Of a stretch of 22,034 bases of DNA, positions 1 to 7,836 are shown one piece after another. Location of the stretch: positions 1 through 22,034 of the IMG/VR virus record IMGVR_UViG_3300009152_000236, one strand, 5' to 3'. The translations under genes and the position numbers were made by a program. Below the pieces are notes generated by a model, which had not been told where the DNA came from, ran no database searches, and saw nothing but the letters and a program-made list of their open reading frames with translations. Numbering within the stretch: the first letter of the stretch is position 1; each line of letters opens with the position of its first letter. Source of the DNA: a virus.

Positions 1-1511
1 CAAACTAACTTATCAACAATAAAATCAACCATGTCCTCAGTGACACGGACGTTTAGATAGTATGGGTATTCTTCAAATGGTGGAATATCCATATCTCTAT
101 TTCGATAATTAAATTTAAAACTCTCAGATCCTACTTGAAATAATTTTCCACCTAGAAAAAAGTTTCTTCTAAAACTTGTGCATGTTTGGTGGATAATTTC
201 ATCTACACAGATTCTAATGTTTTCATCCATACTACTAGTGCTGTAATATGGGATTCCAATTGAGGTTGCAACGCCCCGAGTCCAAGTATTAAAACTTTCT
301 AAAAGTCTAGACTCAGTGGCTAAAGCATAATAAATTAAATTTGGAACATAAGATTCCCACAGCTCATTTATACTTGAACTTACATTAAATACATCTTGTC
401 CTAAAACTGAATCAACAGCAACTTGGAGGGATTTTTTAGTTCCAACTTGTCTGTAAATATCAATTGCGTTAGCTATCTGCAATCTCCACCTATCAGGCTC
501 TGATCCAAATAATCTCCAGCCTATGATCTCCGCTAATTTTGGTAGAAGCTCGTCTGGGCAAAGATTTATGTCATTCAATACTTCAAGCTTGTCCACGCTG
601 TCGTTATAATCTGCAAAAGCAAACGAAAACGCTTTTACAAGATTTATGAAAGAACCAGTGTTTATTTTTTTATCTAACTTATAGCCGTTAATCAGATAAT
701 CATCTATCGCATCCTTCACTCTGGTATCCGACATATCGGTGAATAACGGAGAGTATAGAATGTCTACAAGAGTTAATAATTTATCTAATTGTTGAGTTCC
801 ACTTGTGTAAGCGTCTGGTGCAGCAGGAAGCTTGAAATCACTAGGAATTAAATCTAATGCTTGCCAAGTTGGTTTTGTATCATAATTTTTCCATAAGTAT
901 GTTGTAAGGCCCCTCATTGCATCATTTAATTGAATATTTCCACCGGGATATATTTTTTCAACTAGAAGATCATGGACAAACGATGAAGGGTTGTATGTCA
1001 GGGAATCACTTCTATTTAAGAAGTAGAGCCAGGACAAATTATTTATTAGATAATTATGATTTGCGCTAACGCTATTGTTACCTACAAAATCTAAAGTAGG
1101 AGAATTAGTTCTTATCCTAGGTAACAAAGTATTTCTTAAATAGTTTGAAAAATCTGAGCTTGTTTCAAAGTCTCTATACGAGGATCCTACTTTTAACAAA
1201 ATTCTTCGCTCAAAATCATTACAGTCTAAATCCATTAGACCGTTTTGTTTAATGAAGAACTGGGAAATACCTTGTGGAGAATTTATTGAACTGAATACCG
1301 TCCCAGAAACTGCGCTAACATAAAGGATGGAACCTATATTATTAATTACGTCTAATTGTGTATTTATTATCTGATCAAATACATCTATCTGCTTTTGATT
1401 AAGAATTTCATCTTCTTCATAATAAATATATGGAACTACCTTTCGCAAAGCTTGATCAAAATTTGCTTTGTGGTAATTCCTATCTTTAACTAATTTAGAT
1501 TTATTAGACAT
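1..1511 (-). CDS. Baseplate wedge protein, P2 gpI-like (partial, 3' end outside window)
   Basis: This open frame runs from the ATG at 1511 to the window edge without a stop, giving 503 codons; the C-terminus is missing. Residues about 315-370 carry the tail-protein-I signature: LPKLAEIIGWRLF, then an Arg/Ala-rich helix, then RQVGTKKSLQ. In P2 gpI and relatives this is the L-P-x-L-A...GT...L pattern. The family joins the wedge to the J/gp6 protein at the baseplate rim. P2 gpI is under 200 residues, so this protein is greatly enlarged, with about 300 extra N-terminal residues of unknown role. The start overlaps the upstream gp6/J-like gene by 8 bp and has no clear Shine-Dalgarno, so translation is probably coupled. 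Assignment to the I family rests on this motif plus the V-W-J-I gene order; a T4 gp7/gp53-type role is the alternative. Confidence 0.72.
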   Translation of the reverse strand, partial: MSNKSKLVKDRNYHKANFDQALRKVVPYIYYEEDEILNQKQIDVFDQIINTQLDVINNIGSILYVSAVSGTVFSSINSPQGISQFFIKQNGLMDLDCNDFERRILLKVGSSYRDFETSSDFSNYLRNTLLPRIRTNSPTLDFVGNNSVSANHNYLINNLSWLYFLNRSDSLTYNPSSFVHDLLVEKIYPGGNIQLNDAMRGLTTYLWKNYDTKPTWQALDLIPSDFKLPAAPDAYTSGTQQLDKLLTLVDILYSPLFTDMSDTRVKDAIDDYLINGYKLDKKINTGSFINLVKAFSFAFADYNDSVDKLEVLNDINLCPDELLPKLAEIIGWRLFGSEPDRWRLQIANAIDIYRQVGTKKSLQVAVDSVLGQDVFNVSSSINELWESYVPNLIYYALATESRLLESFNTWTRGVATSIGIPYYSTSSMDENIRICVDEIIHQTCTSFRRNFFLGGKLFQVGSESFKFNYRNRDMDIPPFEEYPYYLNVRVTEDMVDFIVDKLV

Positions 1512-3111
1512 AAGATATATTTAATGTAAAATTGTTCAGTTGAATTATTTCATTAAATTCAACTTTAATCGACTCAGGCGCATTGTCAATCGTAGCGAAT
1601 CTCACTTCATCAACCTCAAATATTTTATAGAGAAGTTCTTGAGGATTGTATTCTTTCCCGAAGTCATTATTGTCTGTATTGAAGTGTGCTAATATTTTTT
1701 GTGAAACTTTATTCTTTATTGTATTTTCAATTGTAGAATATTTATTATCAATTCTAAGTGTTATGATTAAATCAAGAGTTCTTATTAATCCGTCTACTAC
1801 AACGACTTCATCGGTAAGCATTTTCTTATCTGAAATAGCTTCAGCAATTTGTCGTTTAAATTCTGGGGTAGCCTTTCTAAGCTGTATATTGTTTGATTTT
1901 TCCAAAACATAAATATCAATTATGTTTGCCGAAGAATAAGCTCTTCTTGTAACAGCAGTGGCTTTTCCTATTGACCCATAAGAACTCATGAATGAGTTGA
2001 CGAATGATTTATAGTCTAATAGAGTGACTAATCGGTTAAGTGACCTAAACACCAAAGGACCATACTTCTTGGCATGTTCAGCGGTTTCAGCGTCAGAGCC
2101 TCCAGTTCCTTTTGAAGTATTCTCAATTGTCATTGCGTAAGTGACTGGGCTTGCTGCTGGAGTTGAATAGAACTGTGCATTAGCCTGAACATTGATAGCC
2201 CCTCGGATAATATTGCCGCGAGTGCCGCCACCAGTCCTGTATATTATTCTATAAGTGTCTCCAATAGCAGGAGATTTTCCAATGTTATTATCTCCAAAAA
2301 CTATTGACGCTCCAAAATTATCATCTGCTAATGTTTGAAATACTTTGTCACCCTCACCTGAAGCATAGAAAATATTGTTTACTTGTCTGTAAACTCCGCT
2401 AGTCGAGGGTTGCCCCTCTATGAACGCTTGGACACTCCCCTCAATAATTGGGGAATTTGATAATTTTATTGATTTTAGGGCTTCAGTATCTGCAAAAGTC
2501 CCTTCCTCTATGGACAGTCCACCCTCTAAAAGAATTAAACTAGATACAACTGTATTGGAAGCTTTTTCAGAGTTGTATATTATTATATCTCCATTTAAAT
2601 TTGATGAGTCTATGTCTCCATTTTGGGAGACTTTATACAATGTGAAATTTAATGGGTTTCCATCCTCTGGGGATGCCACAGAAAGAACCCTGCTCGCTGG
2701 AGGAATTCTTAAGAATGATGTGGCTCCCCATGATGGAGCTTGGGCGAGCGTTCCTTTGGCGTCTGCTGCGGCAGCTATTGGGCCTTTCATATTGATGCCA
2801 ATTAATTGCAGAAGTCTTCTAACACTCTCTCTTGATCTTGCTGTTGACAGATAATTTTCATTCGCCAAATAATCAGACTTGTAAGACATCACATGACCCA
2901 TGTATGCAACTAATTCTACAAGCATAATTCCTAAATCTGATTCTGCAAAGTAGTTGTATTCGAGAGGGTATACTGCTCTGATATATTCGATTAAAGAATT
3001 TCTTAAACTTAAGAAGTCTGATGCAGCAAAGTTTATTAATTTATCTTTGTCAGAGTCTTCTACTCTTACAAGTTTTAAAAAATCTGATTGAACTGTTCCT
3101 TTAAAAACCAT
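1504..3111 (-). CDS. Baseplate wedge protein, gp6 / baseplate J-like
   Basis: The 535-residue product has the N-terminal hallmark of the gp6/gpJ family. At about residues 57-110 it reads ESDLGIMLVELVAYMGHVMS and continues through a YKSDYLANENYLSTA segment and a GI turn. In T4, gp6 dimers form the baseplate inner ring that ties the wedges together; P2 gpJ is the counterpart. The rest is beta-rich, with a conserved-looking GGTRGN turn near residue 295 and a C-terminal mixed domain. T4 gp6 is longer (about 660 residues). The stop of the upstream gp25 gene and this ATG overlap as TAATG, so translation is likely coupled; GTAGAG just upstream is a weak ribosome site. It belongs to the late minus-strand baseplate operon. 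Confidence 0.88.
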   Translation of the reverse strand: MVFKGTVQSDFLKLVRVEDSDKDKLINFAASDFLSLRNSLIEYIRAVYPLEYNYFAESDLGIMLVELVAYMGHVMSYKSDYLANENYLSTARSRESVRRLLQLIGINMKGPIAAAADAKGTLAQAPSWGATSFLRIPPASRVLSVASPEDGNPLNFTLYKVSQNGDIDSSNLNGDIIIYNSEKASNTVVSSLILLEGGLSIEEGTFADTEALKSIKLSNSPIIEGSVQAFIEGQPSTSGVYRQVNNIFYASGEGDKVFQTLADDNFGASIVFGDNNIGKSPAIGDTYRIIYRTGGGTRGNIIRGAINVQANAQFYSTPAASPVTYAMTIENTSKGTGGSDAETAEHAKKYGPLVFRSLNRLVTLLDYKSFVNSFMSSYGSIGKATAVTRRAYSSANIIDIYVLEKSNNIQLRKATPEFKRQIAEAISDKKMLTDEVVVVDGLIRTLDLIITLRIDNKYSTIENTIKNKVSQKILAHFNTDNNDFGKEYNPQELLYKIFEVDEVRFATIDNAPESIKVEFNEIIQLNNFTLNISYV

Positions 3112-3578
3112 TATCTTATCTCTACTTTAACTTCAAAACTTAAATTATTAGCTTCTTTTAGTGAGCATACTAATTTAATTAACAAAGCCTGTCCGCCATT
3201 TGACCCAGTGCCGCTCTCCAAGGGGAAGACCTGGAGTAGCAATATGTCTACGAAAGGTGCATACTTATATATAGATTGAGAGATTTCTCTTCTAATTTGG
3301 CTTAATAAAGCTTGATCCAGAGGCTCCATCAAGTAATTTTTTAAATTAGTTCCAAAATTAGGGAGCATAACCCTCTCCCCTCTCCTGGTTAGTAGCAATT
3401 GTTTTAAATTGGATCTAATTAATTCTACGTCAGACGCCTTTTTTAAGAACTTACCATCCTCTAAATTGCCAAATGGAAATTTTAAACCATAAATTTTGTC
3501 ACTTTTTGATTTTACAGAGAAAGTGCTTTCTTTTACAACCTCTCTACCATAGTAATTTGTATTTTGATTTATTGGCAT
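3111..3578 (-). CDS. Baseplate wedge protein gp25 / gpW-like
   Basis: The product has 155 residues and is a member of the gp25/W/TssE family, a structural wedge component that contacts the sheath and transmits the contraction signal. Seen directly: LLLTRRGERVMLPNFGTNL at about residues 58-76, then a MEPLDQAL helix and a final beta-hairpin with KYAPFVDI near residues 106-113. This matches T4 gp25 in order and spacing. One oddity is that T4 gp25 and TssE have a Glu-Pro-Arg triplet where this protein reads Ala-Pro-Phe. The ribosome site GAGG sits 7 bases upstream of the ATG and includes the stop of the preceding LamG gene. It lies directly upstream of gp6/J, the usual W-J arrangement. Confidence 0.92.
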   Translation of the reverse strand: MPINQNTNYYGREVVKESTFSVKSKSDKIYGLKFPFGNLEDGKFLKKASDVELIRSNLKQLLLTRRGERVMLPNFGTNLKNYLMEPLDQALLSQIRREISQSIYKYAPFVDILLLQVFPLESGTGSNGGQALLIKLVCSLKEANNLSFEVKVEIR

Positions 3579-3587
3579 GATTTACCT

Positions 3588-6302
3588 CTAATCCTGGCAG
3601 GGGGTTGGGCCTAAGAGAGAAACGTCAATATTTTTAAAGAAATCTTTTTGAGTTTTATAATTACTCATAACTTCTTGATCAGATAAAGGTTTTGAATAGA
3701 ATTTTAAACTTCCTAAATGACCATTAAGACCACTCTTAATACCCCCGTAAATTCCTCCCATGAAGTTTCCATATTGATACATTCCATCCGTATACCCACC
3801 CCCGACAATCCATGGAGTGAAATATCTATCAAGTCTTGGCCCATACTTTAGGGAATTTGGAGCGTTTGAATTTACTGTTGTAGAAGAGTATTGGAAGCTA
3901 TTAGATTTTTTAAATGTCGGTATGTTTGGCATTTGGTATTTAGGTATTCCAAAAACGTAAGACATACTAGAGGTGGTTATTGGAACTCCATCTAAATAAA
4001 ATTTCACTGTATCAGCTACTCTGTCAAAGGTTACTGCCATATGACAGAACTCATTTTCACATGAGGATATTGAAACTCCGCCCTTTACTTGAGTAACTTT
4101 TTGAATCATGGAATGATATCTAGCATCTTTTCCACACTGAATTCCATCAAACTGAGATCTGTTTATAAACCCTACTGAGGATGCGCTCAGAGATTGAGTC
4201 GGAGCTATAAAGAACACTGAAGATACAACAGGGTTGCTAGTTAGTGACGGACGCTTGTCTGCTGTAAGTCTCACATCTCTAGTGAATCCCATCATAAATC
4301 CTTTTACAGATTTGCTGTTATCATCCACAGAGAAAGCCTCGGTATTGCCCGTGGGAGTTCCGTCAAATCCAGTATTTTCATTAGATAGAACTAACCTAAA
4401 CAAGCTAGACACTGGCCCGTCATTATATCCGCCACTTACACACATCAGGTTTGGCATATGAATCCAGAAATCTACAGTCGCCCCGTTTTGATTGTATAGC
4501 AGATCACTAAATTCTTTAATTCTTGGCAACTTTACATAGCTTCCAAGTGAACTTGTTTGAGTTGGGTTTGTTCTTGAATGTTTTGTTATACCCTCTAAGA
4601 AGGGGACCCCCAGTCCAACTTTAAATATTTGTTCCTGAGAATTTCCAACTAATTGAGCATAGTTTTTGTTAGATTGTGATGCTGCATTTCTAGTGGTAAA
4701 AGATGTTGAAGATGGATCTTCAATATTTGTATCCAAGAAATTATACATCGAGATAAGCGAATCAGTCGTTAAGAAGTTCTCAGCCTGAAGAACAACTGCA
4801 TTAGTTGATGACACAGAGCTTCCGTCATAAATTATTGCTCCTCCAGCGACATCAGAAATTATCAAGTGCTCTATGGACGAGTCCTTTGAATTAACTTTTG
4901 AAACAATATAATTACTTTTGAGTTTTATTGGGGAGACAACTCCATCAATTTCAACTTGTGAGAAGGATAGTGCTTTTTGTTTCTGTAAATCTAGTGCTAT
5001 ATTCAAACCCGCCAAATATGAGAAATCGTTTACTGGTATCTCCCCTGGCTTGAATATTTTTATATTTGAATAAGTGTCTGGCATCTTTACCGCGAGTTCT
5101 ATCTGTTTCTTTCGTTTATTTATTTTATTTTGGAAGATAGTATTCTCTGACATCAATGCTTGCTTCTGATTAAATATGACTGACTCAGGAGCGGAGTCTG
5201 ATTCCAACTCATTTATTTGAGAAGACAAATCATAAATTCTTTTGTTCTTATTGTTTATTAATTCTTGAAGGAATCCATCCTTGTCATAATAATTTTTTAA
5301 GAAAGAGGAGTCATCAATGATTTTGGGGTCAAGTAAGGTATTAACATAAAGCTTTAAATCCTCTGTAGAGAAAGCTGTTCCCCTTCCACCCTCGTTAGCA
5401 TCCTGAGAAAATTTCCACCTATCACTAATTTTAATTTGATTAGATTTTTCGAATACGTAAGTTAAAGCTGGGATTATTCCACTGGATTGTGAATCGAAGT
5501 AAACACCATCATTTGATAGAATGAATTGCCCCTGGATGGCTCTAGGAGGCCCGTAGACGAGCCTGAAGATCTCAGTGGGTTCAGCAGGGGGTAGGCAATT
5601 TGAAGCAAGCCCAGTGCCCGACAGGTAGGAGAAAGCCTCACAGGCGAACGCTGGCTCGGGCTCTGATCCATCTGCTCTGGAAGATATAATATCAGTTATG
5701 TTATTAATTTGATTCGTGAAGGCATTGTAGGCATCAATCGCCTGCTTTAATGCCCGCATCTGAAGCATATACTCAGTATTTATAAAATCTGCATATGCCG
5801 TGGGATCCAAGTTAGATACTTGATCTGCGGTGGCACCCTGCTTACCCTTAAGATAATCTTTAAACTGTTTAATACAGTCTAAAATTTGATCTATTTGTTC
5901 TTTAATTGCTAAATAATTAGCATATAATCCAGCACCAATCCCTGCAACTGCATTAATAAATGCTCCAAGGGATCCCAGCATCGAGGTAAAGTTAGACTCG
6001 TAGCCCATCTTGGACGAATTAGATACGAACCTCAAGGTTCCGTCTTCGCTATCCCATTCTATTATGCCCAAAACATTTCTTATTTGAGACATAATACCTT
6101 TTACCACTCCATCTGCCATGGATTGTCCGTTTTCCATCTCCCCAAGAACTCCAAACAGAGTTTCCGTGGGTAATAGGGCTAAAACATCTCTGCCCAAATC
6201 CATCATACATTTTGGGACACCAAACACTGTCCCAACAGCACCTAGGGTATCTTCCCCCTGGCCTACCAAAGTTAAATATGTTTTTACGTCAAAAGCTGCC
6301 AT
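3588..6302 (-). CDS. Large virion protein with C-terminal LamG/concanavalin-like domain
   Basis: The 904-residue product contains three visible regions. The N-terminus (about 1-150) is helical with a glycine/alanine-rich hydrophobic stretch near 88-115. Residues about 344-400 look like a coiled coil (LSSQINELESDS and following heptads). The C-terminal 300 residues resemble a LamG-type jelly roll: VDFWIHMP near 600, and HMAVTFDRVADTVKFYLDG near 750-765, the typical W/F...VKFYLDG strand pair. Such lectin-like domains often bind glycans. The gene lies between the spike (V/gp5) and W/gp25 genes, where P2 has no extra gene. I infer a baseplate-attached fibre or cell-surface-binding structural protein. 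The start is preceded by no strong ribosome site. The exact function is unknown. Confidence 0.65.
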   Translation of the reverse strand: MAAFDVKTYLTLVGQGEDTLGAVGTVFGVPKCMMDLGRDVLALLPTETLFGVLGEMENGQSMADGVVKGIMSQIRNVLGIIEWDSEDGTLRFVSNSSKMGYESNFTSMLGSLGAFINAVAGIGAGLYANYLAIKEQIDQILDCIKQFKDYLKGKQGATADQVSNLDPTAYADFINTEYMLQMRALKQAIDAYNAFTNQINNITDIISSRADGSEPEPAFACEAFSYLSGTGLASNCLPPAEPTEIFRLVYGPPRAIQGQFILSNDGVYFDSQSSGIIPALTYVFEKSNQIKISDRWKFSQDANEGGRGTAFSTEDLKLYVNTLLDPKIIDDSSFLKNYYDKDGFLQELINNKNKRIYDLSSQINELESDSAPESVIFNQKQALMSENTIFQNKINKRKKQIELAVKMPDTYSNIKIFKPGEIPVNDFSYLAGLNIALDLQKQKALSFSQVEIDGVVSPIKLKSNYIVSKVNSKDSSIEHLIISDVAGGAIIYDGSSVSSTNAVVLQAENFLTTDSLISMYNFLDTNIEDPSSTSFTTRNAASQSNKNYAQLVGNSQEQIFKVGLGVPFLEGITKHSRTNPTQTSSLGSYVKLPRIKEFSDLLYNQNGATVDFWIHMPNLMCVSGGYNDGPVSSLFRLVLSNENTGFDGTPTGNTEAFSVDDNSKSVKGFMMGFTRDVRLTADKRPSLTSNPVVSSVFFIAPTQSLSASSVGFINRSQFDGIQCGKDARYHSMIQKVTQVKGGVSISSCENEFCHMAVTFDRVADTVKFYLDGVPITTSSMSYVFGIPKYQMPNIPTFKKSNSFQYSSTTVNSNAPNSLKYGPRLDRYFTPWIVGGGYTDGMYQYGNFMGGIYGGIKSGLNGHLGSLKFYSKPLSDQEVMSNYKTQKDFFKNIDVSLLGPTPCQD

Positions 6303-6315
6303 GATTTAATACTAT

Positions 6316-7836
6316 TTAGGGTTGCTTGTCCAAAGCATAGAATCCAACCTCAGGTATAATTGGAAGTGGTGGGGTTGAGGGCACTACGGGTTCTGCTGGT
6401 CTGGTGGACGGAGCATACACAGGGTAGTCCCCGGCATATTGATTTATGTTGGAATTAATAGTTCCAAGGGTAAACAAAGGACCTTGAACTAAGACTTGTT
6501 CAGACGATTGAATAGTCACTGGGTTTACAGAATTTAAATTCATTAAATTTGAAGATTTTAAGTTTACAGAATTTATTGACTCTAAATTAACTGAGTTATT
6601 TGCATTTAAGTTTATTCTTCCGCCTGCATACAAATTTATATCCTCGGAAGCTTGCATATTTATAGACCCGCCATCTGTCTGTATTATTGCGACTGGTAGA
6701 AACAGCGTTACTGGATCGCCTCTGGACACGCTTTGGGTTACAACCGAACCTTTATAGGGGCATTTAATTGGGATAAGTTTTGGGGCGTCCGCGCCTCCAA
6801 CATTTATCAAGGCGATAGTATCCCCACTATTAACTTGCTGAAATTGGGTTACTAGCCAGCTATCAAATGTAGCTGTGGAGTTAGGAAGGTTAGTTAGTTC
6901 ATTATTGCCTAAGGATTGAACAACAACTGGTTTGAACGTGCTTACAGAGGCAATGTTTATTTTTCCTTCAGAATAAATTGTTATTCCATCACTTCCAGAC
7001 TTTAATTGAATGACTCCCTGGGGAGTGGATATTAAAACCCTTCCAGCTTGACCCGTTATAACATTTGGCAGCTCTTCAGTGTAAATATTAATATCTTTAA
7101 ATTTTGTAACAAGATTAAGATTTCCTGCGGGTATAGGATTAAAAGCCCCAAAAGGAGTGTCAATTTCACTTCCACCTTTCATTCCGCTAGATGAATTTTT
7201 TATAGTTATATCTCTGCCGTCTATCAAGTCTACTCTATATTCACCTTGAACCGTAGTATTTCTTATTGAATTTAATGTTCTTATATCAATGCATCTCTCT
7301 TCTAAAGTTTGAGTTTTAGATGCTGTGATAATAATTCCTTCTTGGTTTCTATTTTTTAATGAAACTTGATCTCTTGATGGAGTATCCCCGAGTTCCAACC
7401 TGTGTCCCATTGTGGTTTCTAACACCACAGATTTTACTAGTGGTTTGCGAGTTCCGCCTAGATAATTGTTAACTTTTAACCCAGCTCCATCACTGTTTGT
7501 AAATGAAACAACTGAAGGGGCACCGGAGTCGTTGTAAGCTCTTTTATTGCCAACTATTGGAGCATCAAATTTTACATCAGTGTTCTCAACAAATTTTGGT
7601 TTTCCGACGATTGTCCCCATGTAAAAGTATTCCCCTAGGGACTCATCATACATTACAAGAACTTCTGCACCTTTGACCGGAGGTGTTAGCACACCACCTC
7701 TGAAAGGATCAAAAAATGGACTCACATAAGTCACTGGGACACTTGTTGGAATTCCCCTCTCTAGAAGATTCACCAAAAATGCTCCTGATTCACTGGAGTC
7801 AATTACTCCATCTACTATCCCTTTATAGAATTTCAT
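6316..7836 (-). CDS. Baseplate spike/hub protein, gp5/gpV-like, no lysozyme domain
   Basis: The product has 506 residues. Residues 1-85 look like the OB-fold of gp5/VgrG/gpV spikes: KGIVDGVIDSSESGAFLVNL, then PPVKGAEVLVMYDE and FYMGTIVG. Residues about 395-465 show short alternating polar/hydrophobic repeats (VNLESINSVNLKSSNLMNLN) expected of a trimeric beta-helix needle, and a similar short stretch lies near 270-290. Between them I see no T4-type lysozyme module, so it is closer to P2 gpV than to T4 gp5. The last 35 residues are proline-rich, unusual for a spike tip, and no PAAR gene is visible in this window. Its ATG overlaps the hub gene stop as ATGA, indicating translational coupling to its binding partner. 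Confidence 0.83.
   Translation of the reverse strand: MKFYKGIVDGVIDSSESGAFLVNLLERGIPTSVPVTYVSPFFDPFRGGVLTPPVKGAEVLVMYDESLGEYFYMGTIVGKPKFVENTDVKFDAPIVGNKRAYNDSGAPSVVSFTNSDGAGLKVNNYLGGTRKPLVKSVVLETTMGHRLELGDTPSRDQVSLKNRNQEGIIITASKTQTLEERCIDIRTLNSIRNTTVQGEYRVDLIDGRDITIKNSSSGMKGGSEIDTPFGAFNPIPAGNLNLVTKFKDINIYTEELPNVITGQAGRVLISTPQGVIQLKSGSDGITIYSEGKINIASVSTFKPVVVQSLGNNELTNLPNSTATFDSWLVTQFQQVNSGDTIALINVGGADAPKLIPIKCPYKGSVVTQSVSRGDPVTLFLPVAIIQTDGGSINMQASEDINLYAGGRINLNANNSVNLESINSVNLKSSNLMNLNSVNPVTIQSSEQVLVQGPLFTLGTINSNINQYAGDYPVYAPSTRPAEPVVPSTPPLPIIPEVGFYALDKQP

Noticed and set aside
2420-2854. A 144-codon plus-strand open frame inside the gp6/J gene
   Set aside because: It lies wholly antisense to a recognised gene, has no promoter or ribosome site and no recognisable product.
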